Assembly (NCBI RefSeq): GCF_000331535.1
Contig: NZ_AMZN01000111.1
Location: 1-59,551, forward strand
DNA: 59,551 nt
Direction of reading: 5' to 3'
Source: Fulvivirga imtechensis AK7
GTDB taxonomy: Bacteria; Bacteroidota; Bacteroidia; Cytophagales; Cyclobacteriaceae
In this document: piece after piece, positions 15,642 to 23,849 of the stretch
Layout of the letters: every line of letters begins with the position of its first letter
Position numbering within the stretch: the stretch's first letter is position 1
Program-made: the position numbers and the translations under genes
Notes under the pieces: generated by a model
What the model saw: the letters and a program-made list of their open reading frames with translations, nothing else
Databases searched by the model: none
What the model was told of the DNA's origin: nothing

Positions 15642-16331
15642 TCATTTGCTATTAATATAATTTAGAAACTCATTTTTCGTCTGGTTTTCTTTGAATTTTC
15701 CACTGAAATAAGCCGTTCCTGTCTTGCTGTTAGTGTCGCCCACACCTCTTGAGGCTACACACAGGTGGGTGGCATCTACAACAACTCCCACATCCTCAGT
15801 TTTTAATGCCTTTTGCAGGTCTTTGGATATTTGCACCGTAAGGCGCTCCTGTACCTGAGGGCGTTTGGCATAATATTGTACAATTCTATTGATCTTGGAC
15901 AGTCCAATTACTTTTCCTGATGAAATGTAAGCAACATGTACTTTGCCAAAGATGGGCACAAAGTGGTGTTCACAGTGAGAGTAAAAGGTGATGTCCTTCT
16001 CCACCAGCATCTGATCATACTTATACTTATTTTCAAATAGTCTTGCGTGAGGTTTATTGGCAGGGTTTAACCCACTGAATATTTCCTTTACGAACATTTT
16101 GGCCACCCGTTTAGGGGTTCCGCTAAGTGAGTCGTCTTTAAGATCAAGCCCCATAATATTCATGATCTCACGAAAATGACCTTCTATTTTCTTCATTTTC
16201 TCCTCATCGCTCATGGCGAAAGCATCTGGCCTCAAAGGAGTGTCGTATGAAGAGGCTACATGGTCGTCACCCAAATCGTCAGTAATATCATCTTCATGCC
16301 GGGTATTCAACAAAATTTCTTTCGGTTTCAT
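15642..16331 (-). CDS. folE: GTP cyclohydrolase I (FolE)
   Basis: Converts GTP to 7,8-dihydroneopterin triphosphate, the first step of tetrahydrofolate, biopterin and queuosine synthesis, in the cytosol. The conserved zinc and active-site segment YSHCEHHFVPIFGKVHVAYI is at about residues 116-135, GLSKINRIVQYYAKRPQVQE follows at about 141-160, and the C-terminal zinc-ligand motif is HLCVASRGV. The protein (229 residues) has an N-terminal acidic extension of about 35 residues compared with the family core. Its start overlaps the end of queD by 38 bp, so the two are translated together. The context fits pterin/queuosine precursor supply. Confidence 0.95.
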   Translation of the reverse strand: MKPKEILLNTRHEDDITDDLGDDHVASSYDTPLRPDAFAMSDEEKMKKIEGHFREIMNIMGLDLKDDSLSGTPKRVAKMFVKEIFSGLNPANKPHARLFENKYKYDQMLVEKDITFYSHCEHHFVPIFGKVHVAYISSGKVIGLSKINRIVQYYAKRPQVQERLTVQISKDLQKALKTEDVGVVVDATHLCVASRGVGDTNSKTGTAYFSGKFKENQTKNEFLNYINSK

Positions 16332-16701
16332 AGAGTCTGATTTTAAGGTCTAAACTACCATCCAGTTTGCCTCTTAGAATGTTGTATATGACTATGGCTA
16401 TATTCTCAGCGGTAGGATTTAATTCTTTAAAATATTCGGTATCCAGGTTAAGATTTTTATGGTCAAACTTTTTAATGACATGCGCTTTAATAAGGTCACT
16501 CAGTTTTTTCATGTCATATACATAGCCGGTTTCGGGATCTACCTCACCGGTGATCTTAACGAATAGCTCATAGTTGTGTCCATGAAAATGAGGGTTGCTG
16601 CACTTGCCAAATACCTGGGTATTTTTATCATCATCCCACTCTGAATTATACAATCTGTGTGCTGCGTTAAAATGCTCTTTTCTATATACGGCTACCTTCA
16701 A
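16294..16701 (-). CDS. queD: 6-carboxy-5,6,7,8-tetrahydropterin synthase (QueD)
   Basis: Uses 7,8-dihydroneopterin triphosphate, the product of the neighbouring FolE, for queuosine (preQ0) synthesis, or acts as a PTPS-like enzyme. Zinc-binding histidines are visible in HFNAAHRL and PHFHGHNYEL, and a Cys-containing loop FGKCSNP carries the catalytic cysteine. TTG 16701 (MKVAVYRKEHFNAAH) is preferred because it gives the usual short N-terminus and about 135 residues. GTG 16746 would add 15 residues of low similarity. A perfect Bacteroidetes -7 box TAACTTTG lies on this strand at 16806-16799. Confidence 0.88.
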   Translation of the reverse strand: MKVAVYRKEHFNAAHRLYNSEWDDDKNTQVFGKCSNPHFHGHNYELFVKITGEVDPETGYVYDMKKLSDLIKAHVIKKFDHKNLNLDTEYFKELNPTAENIAIVIYNILRGKLDGSLDLKIRLYETERNFVEYPA

Positions 16702-16748
16702 AATTAGATTAATATTTTTTGCAAAAAAAACACCTTTGGCTGACACTA

Positions 16749-16806
16749 ATGTTTAAACATTGGGTTTAAAAAATAGTTCTTTAATGTCAAACAAGCGGCA
16801 AAGTTA
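16749..16806 (-). promoter_or_regulatory. promoter of queD-folE-marR with palindrome
   Basis: On the minus strand, TAACTTTG (16806-16799) is a perfect TAnnTTTG -7 box, giving a start near 16794. A 14-bp perfect palindrome AATGTTTAAACATT (16749-16762) lies in the leader and could be an operator. Confidence 0.55.
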
Positions 16807-16820
16807 CAAATTTATAAAGC

Positions 16821-17729
16821 TTAAAAGTACCTTTCGGATAAGAAATGAAAATCAAACACCTCAAGATCGAGCATTAATGTTAATTCGTGGGTGCTGAAAC
16901 GAGCACCTACGGATTGATTGGTCGGAACTTCAAAGACATAGCCCAACCTGAAATTGTCATTGATGTTTAATTGTGCCAATAGTCCGTAAGTCTGGAAATT
17001 CCTGGATATGATGCCGGCAGTATACTTGTCTCTAAGCACTATGCTGGCATTGTAATCTACCGACAGTGGTGCATCTGATACGCCCTTAAGCAATATTGAA
17101 GGTTTGAGTGCAAGATCTACACTAATATGGTAAATATACCCTGCTGCCAAATAAAAGTGTCGCCGGTACACCTGTGTTTCTATATTGCCGAATTCTTCTT
17201 TGCTGTTTACCAGGCGGGGTATGGATAGCCCCAGGTAATAATCAGAGCCTTTTAATGCTACTCCTGCGCCAAAATTAAACTTGGTAAAATTTTGATTACT
17301 GGCAAATGCAGGATCATTGGCATCTCTGATCAACAGTTCGTCATTGTTTTCCTTAAGATTAATGATCCCTGTTTGAAGCCCGAAAGAAAATATATTTTCT
17401 CCGAATGCTATTTTGTAACTTCCGGTGATATTGAATTGCATGTTGGTTGTTGATCCCAATTGGTCCCTTACCAACATAAAACCGCCTCCAACCTTATTTT
17501 CAAAGAAAGATGAATGAGCGCTTAAAGCAGTAGTAGCAGGGGCTCCTTCCAGGCTGGTCCATTGAGACCTGTGGCCCAGGGAAGCATTGAGAACGTTATT
17601 AATACCAGTATATGCCGGATTAATGACCAACGGATTGTTAAGGTACTGTGCGTACAAAGGATCTTGTTGGGCTTGTGATACATTTATTCCACAGACCAAA
17701 AGAAAGAAAAGTGGTAGTAGTATTCTCAT
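16821..17729 (-). CDS. PorP/SprF family type IX secretion system membrane protein
   Basis: Outer-membrane protein of 302 residues. The signal peptide (LLPLFFLLVCGINVSQAQ) is followed directly by the family signature QDPLYAQYLNNPLVINPAYTG, then a beta-barrel pattern of alternating residues to the C-terminal aromatic Phe. PorP/SprF proteins hold or pass type IX secreted proteins at the cell surface and are usually encoded beside a partner with a type B C-terminal domain. That holds here: it lies 2 nt after the 1251-residue secreted protein in the same operon. Confidence 0.92.
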   Translation of the reverse strand: MRILLPLFFLLVCGINVSQAQQDPLYAQYLNNPLVINPAYTGINNVLNASLGHRSQWTSLEGAPATTALSAHSSFFENKVGGGFMLVRDQLGSTTNMQFNITGSYKIAFGENIFSFGLQTGIINLKENNDELLIRDANDPAFASNQNFTKFNFGAGVALKGSDYYLGLSIPRLVNSKEEFGNIETQVYRRHFYLAAGYIYHISVDLALKPSILLKGVSDAPLSVDYNASIVLRDKYTAGIISRNFQTYGLLAQLNINDNFRLGYVFEVPTNQSVGARFSTHELTLMLDLEVFDFHFLSERYF

Positions 17730-17731
17730 AT

Positions 17732-20700
17732 TTATTTTTTGATCACTAAATATCCTTCATAATCGCCTTGCGGTGATTTTATTTTGTAGTAATAGGTGCC
17801 TGCAGGTAAATCGTTAAGCAAGGTATTGGGTGTATGGCCTGCATAGTCTGTAAGCGTCTTCACCAGGTCACCCCACCGGTTGTACAATGCAATCTTATTC
17901 GGACTTGTCAGGTTCACAATTTCCCACCAGTCGTTAAGTCCATCTCCGTTGGGGGAGACGGCATTGTATATGGTCAAAGGCCCTGATGGTTCATCTACCT
18001 GAATATTAATAGTATTCTGGTCACAGGCCCCGGAAGGGTCACAGGCTTGCAGTACGAGCTGATCCTGACCTGAGAAACCAGTGGAACCATAGTTAATGGT
18101 CAATATGCAGTCTGAGATATCAGTAGCAGCCCCGGAGGTGATGCTGACAACGGTAATGGTCAACTCACTATATGTATTGTCCGGATCTGATATCAGGTCA
18201 CACAGGTCAATCGTCACAATATTCCCCACCTGGGTAGATTGAGGCGTGGTATCCACGACCGGGGGTTCGTTCGCTATTACGTTCATGTTTCGGATGTACG
18301 GACTGCTGTCCGCATTGCCATCGTTTATGATAAATTCGATCTGACGTTGCCCCGAAGCAGCATTATTGTTTTCAAAAGTGATGGATTGAAGCGCTGTTGT
18401 ATAATTCTCAATAGTGGCTGTTCCCGATAGCGCTAATATACCGGTTTGTGTGTCGTAGCTTCCCGTAATACCATTTTGATCAGTAAAATGAAGTACATCT
18501 CCCGCAACAAAATCTGTAATCCTTACCTCACCAGCTTCCAGGTCAGTATCATCTACATCCGAGATCGTGATTAGATTGTCGATGATGACAGGGCTTTCTT
18601 CTACATAATAGTCGGTGGCGGTCGTGCCGTTGTTAGAAGAAATGACCGGTGCGTCATTTACAGGCACCACGGCTACAGTGGCTGTACCAGTGTTGCTGGG
18701 ATCGGTGCCGTCATTCACTTCAAAAGTGACTGTTCTTGTAGCCGGATCAGGGTTTTGAGAAGTATTGCGGTACGCGATACTTCGCAAAGCGGCTTCATAT
18801 TGTGCCAGGGTAGCCGAGCCGGAAAGTGTCAGCACACCTGTGGCGGCATCATAGTTCCCGGTAATACCGTTCTGATCAGTAAAATCCAACACATCTTCTG
18901 TATCAACGAAATTTGCTGTAATGGCTATCGTAGCCCCGCTTAGCGTAGTATTGTCTACATCGGAAATGATAACTCCCGGATCAATGACCACACCCGGGTC
19001 GTCATCCTCGGTATAGGTTACATTGCTACCTGTTGCTGTCAGCACCGGAGCGTCATTTACCGGTATTACATTGACCGTCATGGACGTGGCGGATGTCGGA
19101 TTTGTAGCATCGAAATCAATGGCTGTCAACTCGATGGTACGTGGTGCCGGTGAAGGATTTTCGCTGGTGTTTTCGTAAGTGATGGATTGTAATACTAGTT
19201 CATAAACCGCCAGTTTAGCATAACCGCTAAGGCTTAAAACGCCAGTGGAAGCGTTGAATGATCCTGTTACTCCGCCTTGTGGGGTGAAAGTTAGTACATC
19301 TTCACCGTTGATATAGTTGGCTGTAATGGCTACTTCTGCACTGATAATATCATCGTCACCATCATCGGATATGGCAAAGCCTGCATCCAGGATCAGGGGG
19401 GCATCATTTTCAGTGAAACTTAGTGCTGATCCCACATTGGTGACAATCTCGGGCGGTTGGTTTTGGTTTTCAAAGTAGGTAATCCTTCCACTAAAACTTC
19501 CAATAAAGGCATCAAGATCTCCGTCACCATCTATATCTGCAAAGGCCGGTGCTGCATCTGAAGATACATTTACGGCAGCCAGCGGGTTGTTGGCAGAAGT
19601 CATGCTAATATCAAATGATTCCGCTCCTGTATTAGGAAAAAAGAGAATGGTTCCGGTATTACGCCCAACGAACAGATCGGCATGGCCATTATGATCAATA
19701 TCTACAAACTCAGGGGTCGGAGAGTATGAAAGGTCAGTTTCTGTTAAGGTTGAAAATGGGTTGTTTAAATCATCCAGGGTAAATACAGGGCTATTCACCG
19801 TGCCTGTATTTTTATAATATTTAAGGTTACCACCCGGATATCCCGTATGTGCACCGATAGCATCCAGATCTCCATCCCGGTCTACATCAGCAAAAGTTGT
19901 TTTATAATTATATACAATACCTTCAAGATCAGGAGTCAGTAACGATGAATTGGCAGACCCAAGCTCCATGGAAGATGCATTACCGGTGTTCTCGTAAAAA
20001 AGAATATCATAGTCTATATCCAAAAAATAATCCTGATCGTCATCACCATCTATGTCTACAAAAGAGGGGTTCTGAAAATTGACATTTGAGAGCCCTTCAA
20101 CCGGGTTTTCTGTCGAGTTTTTTTCCTGGAAAGTGCCATTTGTATTTTCAAAGAATCTTACAAAACCGGTATTATAGCCGCTGTATTTTCCTCCTATGAA
20201 AGCATCCAGATCGCCATCATTGTCTATGTCAACAAAGGCTGGTGTAGAATGGTAACCCACATCAACACCCTGAAAGGGGTTTAGTGGTCCGAATCTTTCA
20301 ACAAATTGAGGAGCGGATGCAGTACCAATGTTCTCGAAGTATTGGATGTGGTCAGAACTACCACCACCTACTATGGCATCAAAATCCCCATCATTGTCAA
20401 AGTCGCCAAATTCCGGGGAGGCAAATGAAGGTGCTGTGAGACCATCAAAGGGATTACCCGTACCGGTTATTTCTGCAGGAAAACTGGGAGACTCTGCAGT
20501 ACCATCATTTCTAAAGAAACGAATATCACCATTGATGTCTCCAACAAACATATCTTTGTCTCCATCGCCATCAATATCCACGAGTACCGGTGCAGCATGG
20601 TCTAACGTGCCGCCAAATTCCGGGTTTACTATCGAAATGAGGTTTGAAGCCCCTTCTTCGGCTGTGAATTGAGCAACGGGAAGTGAGCCGTCATTTCTCC

Positions 20701-21487
20701 AGAATTTAATGGTTTCCCTATATGTGGCATAGATTGTATTTCTTGCACCTCCTACAAATACATCCAGATCACCGTCATTGTCAATGTCTACGAAGGCAGG
20801 ATGACCATAGAAGCTATCAGAAAAAACATTGTCCATAGGATGTTCACCCGAAGGCAGAGTGAATACAGGGGCGGAGGCTGTACCTGTATTTTCATAATAG
20901 TTAATGTTGGCATAAGGGGTATAAGGGTATTGATCATATTCGCCAATAATCAGATCATAATCTCCATCTCCGTCCAGGTCGGCAAAAGTTGGTGTGGCAT
21001 TATAACCTACATCAATTCCATTGGCTGGATTATCAGTTGAAAACTGTTGTACAAAATAAGGTTTTTCTGCTGAGCCTTCGTTTTTCAGGAAAATAATAGT
21101 ACCTGAGGTTAGACCGATAAATACATCGAGATCCCCATCATTATCAATATCTACAATTGCCGGATGCTCTCGGGTTAGGCGACTGACTGGAGGAGGAGGA
21201 AAAGGATTTTTAGCAGGAGCCTCGACAAAAGGTCCCAACTCCTGCCCCTGAGCCGGAGCTGCATGCAGCGCCATTACAAGGGCCCCGGAAGCAATAGCCA
21301 TTTTGATCTGCCATTTCAAAGAAGCCAGCCGTTGCTTTAGTTTCTCTATCCTCTCAAGGATCAGGCGTTGTTTTTTTTGAGAATATTGGAAATAAAGTCC
21401 GGTTTGGATACTTTTCCGGTATCTGGAGCGATACTTCTTATACTTGGTTAATGTATGCCGATAAAGGGATTGGAGATGATTGCCCAT
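17732..21487 (-). CDS. large secreted FG-GAP protein with type B T9SS C-terminal domain
   Basis: Cell-surface or extracellular protein of 1251 residues. The N-terminus is unusual: about 60 very basic residues (Tyr/Lys/Arg-rich, with a helical RLILERIEKLKQRLASLKW stretch) precede a signal peptide core MAIASGALVMALHAAPAQGQ at about residues 63-82. Ten FG-GAP/VCBS-type calcium loops follow between about 95 and 680 (DIDNDGDLDVFIG and variants). Then come three related cadherin-like repeats of about 110 residues (each with GVLxLSG...Y...L.SI.Y.N), a fourth Ig-like region, and the C-terminal type B sorting domain at about 1165-1251 (NAVSPNGDGLNDWWEI, IALYNRWGDLV, LPAGTYYYKI). The protein is likely exported by T9SS and displayed or released, with adhesion a guess. 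It is the first gene of an operon with the PorP/SprF gene. TACCTTTC on the minus strand at 21526-21519 is a possible -7 box. Confidence 0.9.
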   Translation of the reverse strand: MGNHLQSLYRHTLTKYKKYRSRYRKSIQTGLYFQYSQKKQRLILERIEKLKQRLASLKWQIKMAIASGALVMALHAAPAQGQELGPFVEAPAKNPFPPPPVSRLTREHPAIVDIDNDGDLDVFIGLTSGTIIFLKNEGSAEKPYFVQQFSTDNPANGIDVGYNATPTFADLDGDGDYDLIIGEYDQYPYTPYANINYYENTGTASAPVFTLPSGEHPMDNVFSDSFYGHPAFVDIDNDGDLDVFVGGARNTIYATYRETIKFWRNDGSLPVAQFTAEEGASNLISIVNPEFGGTLDHAAPVLVDIDGDGDKDMFVGDINGDIRFFRNDGTAESPSFPAEITGTGNPFDGLTAPSFASPEFGDFDNDGDFDAIVGGGSSDHIQYFENIGTASAPQFVERFGPLNPFQGVDVGYHSTPAFVDIDNDGDLDAFIGGKYSGYNTGFVRFFENTNGTFQEKNSTENPVEGLSNVNFQNPSFVDIDGDDDQDYFLDIDYDILFYENTGNASSMELGSANSSLLTPDLEGIVYNYKTTFADVDRDGDLDAIGAHTGYPGGNLKYYKNTGTVNSPVFTLDDLNNPFSTLTETDLSYSPTPEFVDIDHNGHADLFVGRNTGTILFFPNTGAESFDISMTSANNPLAAVNVSSDAAPAFADIDGDGDLDAFIGSFSGRITYFENQNQPPEIVTNVGSALSFTENDAPLILDAGFAISDDGDDDIISAEVAITANYINGEDVLTFTPQGGVTGSFNASTGVLSLSGYAKLAVYELVLQSITYENTSENPSPAPRTIELTAIDFDATNPTSATSMTVNVIPVNDAPVLTATGSNVTYTEDDDPGVVIDPGVIISDVDNTTLSGATIAITANFVDTEDVLDFTDQNGITGNYDAATGVLTLSGSATLAQYEAALRSIAYRNTSQNPDPATRTVTFEVNDGTDPSNTGTATVAVVPVNDAPVISSNNGTTATDYYVEESPVIIDNLITISDVDDTDLEAGEVRITDFVAGDVLHFTDQNGITGSYDTQTGILALSGTATIENYTTALQSITFENNNAASGQRQIEFIINDGNADSSPYIRNMNVIANEPPVVDTTPQSTQVGNIVTIDLCDLISDPDNTYSELTITVVSITSGAATDISDCILTINYGSTGFSGQDQLVLQACDPSGACDQNTINIQVDEPSGPLTIYNAVSPNGDGLNDWWEIVNLTSPNKIALYNRWGDLVKTLTDYAGHTPNTLLNDLPAGTYYYKIKSPQGDYEGYLVIKK

Positions 21488-21734
21488 ATATCTCTGTAAG
21501 TGGTTGATTTTAAAAACGAAAGGTACAAAAAATGATCTGAATTCTAAATGCAGTAATCATCAAATGGGGGAATTTCCCCTTTTCTAATTAGATAAAATGA
21601 AGTATTCATATTAATTATTTTGTTTTGAGCGTTACTTTGTCTGGTAAGGTGATTAAAAGGTTACCGTACGGAGCGAAATTTACTTGTGTGAAATGATAAT
21701 AATGCTAAGCCGGAATAGTCGTTGGCAAAAGCAT

Positions 21735-21760
21735 TAGGCAAAAAGGGTATGAGTAATATT
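21735..21760 (+). repeat. leader repeat shared with 6273-6299
   Basis: TAGGCAAAAAGGGTATGAGT followed by AATATT. It starts 87 nt before ATG 21822, exactly as the related copy sits before ATG 6360. The rest of this 334-bp gap carries the promoters of the two divergent genes. Confidence 0.7.
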
Positions 21761-21821
21761 CCAGTGATACGCTTCGGACTTCGAGTTATCTCAATACTCT
21801 CATATCTCTAAAACTATACAT

Positions 21822-22301
21822 ATGAACATTGTTTTTAAGAACATATATGAACAGAAGGATGAGGCGTTAAAGCAAAAAGTGATCTCTTTTTGGGCAGCCC
21901 TTAACGCTATTCCTCCACAGGTAGATATAAATGCCCGGGCCAATGAACTGGTGTTTATGGCACTGGATAATGACCAGGTAATAGGGGTGACTACAGCGCA
22001 AAGAGCAAAGATAAAACAGTTGAATGATAACTACTTTTATGCCTTCCGTACGTTGATACACCCTGATTACAGGATACCCGGACTGGTAGACAAACTCGCA
22101 GTCCTGACCAGAGATTACTTCGGTGCCTTATACCAGGAGCAAAAAACGGATTGTATTGGACTGATCACGCTGGTAGAAAATGAACAGATGAAACAGCAAA
22201 GAAGGGAAGCCGTATATCCTAGTACAGGTTTTGTTTTTATAGGCAGATCCAAAGCAGGACATCACCTTAGAGTTTGCTATTTTCCGGGAGCAAAAATATA
22301 G
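21822..22301 (+). CDS. uncharacterised protein, GNAT-like
   Basis: Protein of 159 residues, cytosolic, with no signal peptide. The order of elements resembles a GNAT acetyltransferase: an N-terminal helix (EALKQKVISFWAAL), a strand with a bulge (ELVFMALDNDQVIGVTTAQR), FRTLIHPDYRIPGLVDKL where the acetyl-CoA loop would be, then a helix and LITLVENEQMKQQRREAVYPSTGFVFIGRS near the end. The expected R/QxxGxG/A pyrophosphate loop is not clear (YRIPGLVD), so acetyl-CoA binding is uncertain. The leader region is shared with the DUF2911 gene at 6360. It stands alone, divergent from the large secreted protein. Confidence 0.6.
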   Translation: MNIVFKNIYEQKDEALKQKVISFWAALNAIPPQVDINARANELVFMALDNDQVIGVTTAQRAKIKQLNDNYFYAFRTLIHPDYRIPGLVDKLAVLTRDYFGALYQEQKTDCIGLITLVENEQMKQQRREAVYPSTGFVFIGRSKAGHHLRVCYFPGAKI

Positions 22302-22373
22302 CGCTTAGCGCTGAGAGCAGAGCGCGCCAAGGTCAAAGCGAAGGCATAGGAGGGAGAATTAAGCGTCAGGCGA

Positions 22374-22394
22374 ACATCTCACATCTCACATCTC
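22374..22394. repeat. heptanucleotide repeat (ACATCTC)3
   Basis: Three perfect ACATCTC units lie between the 3' ends of the convergent genes 21822-22301 and 22393-23589. The last bases overlap the P450 stop codon region. Confidence 0.7.
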
Positions 22395-23589
22395 AAACCT
22401 GAACCATAAGTTTTTTCAGGGAGCGTATGGACAAATTGTTGTTCCATTCTATCTGATCCATATCCAACTGGTAGTTGGGAAAGGCTTTTAGAAATCTACT
22501 TAAAGCAATGGTCGCCTGCTTTTTAGCCAGCCAATCACCCAGGCAGAAGTGGATGCCGCTACCAAAGGCGATGTGGCGGTTAGGCGTACGCTGGGGGAGG
22601 AATCGATCCGCCTGCTCGAATTGTCTGGCATCCCGGTTAGCGCTGGCCAGGCATAAAGTAGCAACCTCGCCCTTTTTCATAGCATGACCCTCAAATTCAA
22701 GATCTTCGCCAACAATCCTACCCAGCAAATGTACCGGGCCGTCATACCGCAGCAATTCCTCAATGGCTGTAGGCAGCGCTTGCATATGGCCGGTTAACCA
22801 CTGACGCTGTTCGGGATTTTTGTGCAGGTTGAGCAAACTTGTGCTAACGAAACCAATAGTGGTTTCTTCTCCAGCTATAAATAAAAATATGCAGAGAGAC
22901 ACGAGCTGAGAGGCAGATAATGGCGGGCTTTCTTTTTGGTTGTTCACTACAATTTTGCTGATTAGGTCTTTGCCGGGGTGAAGTGTTTTGGCTGCTATAA
23001 TTGAAGAGAAGTAGCTTATAAAATGATTGGCTGCATCTGTCATTACAACAAAATCCTTGTAGGTATTATATGGATCAACTGCTTTGATCATATCACGCCC
23101 CGCATCCCGCAGGTGTACATAGTCTTCTGGCGGTATGCCCATGATCTGCGCGATAGTCATAGCCGGTAAATGACTCGCAAAATCATTAACAGCATCGAAA
23201 TTTTTACGGCCCCTTAGGCTTTTTAATAATGAGCTTACGTTTTCATCGATTATCTTTTCCACCACCCGGTCATCCCAGGCGGCCATAACGAGTTTTCTTA
23301 TTTTAGTATGTTCCGGGGGGTTGATCAAAAGGATAAATGTGTTTATGGCGTCAGCAATGGCAGAGAAATCCTGATCTTTTTGGTTAAAATAAGTGATGCC
23401 TTTGTTCAGCCATTCTTTCTTGTTGCCCACAAGAAACTGGCTGTCTTTCAATATTTGCCTGATCTCAGGATAACCGGTGATCAACCATTCACCAGTATGC
23501 GCTTTAAATACCGGGGCATTTTCTCTCAGCTCCTTATACAGAGGATACGGGTTGGCAATATTTTTACTATCAAGTGGATTCCAGTGCAT
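22393..23589 (-). CDS. cytochrome P450
   Basis: Soluble bacterial-type P450 monooxygenase of 398 residues. The I-helix oxygen-activation motif FIAGEETTIGF is at about 238-248, the K-helix ExxR is EELLR near 291-295, and the heme loop FGSGIHFCLGDWLA has the axial Cys349. There is no membrane anchor, so redox partners must be separate ferredoxin/flavodoxin proteins, none of which is encoded here. It starts 3 nt after the acyl carrier protein gene and forms a tight three-gene operon with it and the DUF4915 protein. This suggests that its substrate is tethered to that carrier, as for P450s acting on carrier-bound amino acids or fatty acids. The product cannot be predicted. Confidence 0.92.
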   Translation of the reverse strand: MHWNPLDSKNIANPYPLYKELRENAPVFKAHTGEWLITGYPEIRQILKDSQFLVGNKKEWLNKGITYFNQKDQDFSAIADAINTFILLINPPEHTKIRKLVMAAWDDRVVEKIIDENVSSLLKSLRGRKNFDAVNDFASHLPAMTIAQIMGIPPEDYVHLRDAGRDMIKAVDPYNTYKDFVVMTDAANHFISYFSSIIAAKTLHPGKDLISKIVVNNQKESPPLSASQLVSLCIFLFIAGEETTIGFVSTSLLNLHKNPEQRQWLTGHMQALPTAIEELLRYDGPVHLLGRIVGEDLEFEGHAMKKGEVATLCLASANRDARQFEQADRFLPQRTPNRHIAFGSGIHFCLGDWLAKKQATIALSRFLKAFPNYQLDMDQIEWNNNLSIRSLKKLMVQV

Positions 23590-23592
23590 GGG

Positions 23593-23844
23593 CTAAGCAA
23601 AGTTTTCCTGGTGTAGTTTTATAGCTAATGAGCGGATCGTTGGATAATCCCAGAAGTAAAGCGGTGTAAAGCGGATGCGATAGTGGCGCTCTATCTGTTC
23701 GAGCAGGTATACGGAACTTATCGAGTCAAGTCCCAATTGATGAAACGTGCTGTCAATGTCTATTTTGTCAACTTCAATACCTGTCTCCTGGTGTACCAGG
23801 CATTTGAAATAATGCAGCATATCATCAATGGTTACTTCTCTCAT
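23593..23844 (-). CDS. acyl/peptidyl carrier protein
   Basis: Stand-alone carrier protein of 83 residues. The phosphopantetheine attachment site is visible as LGLDSISSVYLL with Ser41. The preceding helix (LHYFKCLVHQETGIEVDKID) and the C-terminal WDYPTIRSLA motif are typical of specialised-metabolism carrier proteins rather than fatty-acid AcpP. It must be activated by a phosphopantetheinyl transferase encoded elsewhere. No adenylation or ketosynthase gene is adjacent, so what loads it is unknown. It lies between DUF4915 (5 nt gap) and P450 (3 nt gap). Confidence 0.88.
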   Translation of the reverse strand: MREVTIDDMLHYFKCLVHQETGIEVDKIDIDSTFHQLGLDSISSVYLLEQIERHYRIRFTPLYFWDYPTIRSLAIKLHQENFA

Positions 23845-23849
23845 GGCTA

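Noticed and set aside
16702-16798. preQ1 riboswitch in the queD leader
   Set aside because: No C-rich loop and A-rich tail pattern typical of preQ1-I aptamers is visible; only the AATGTTTAAACATT palindrome stands out.
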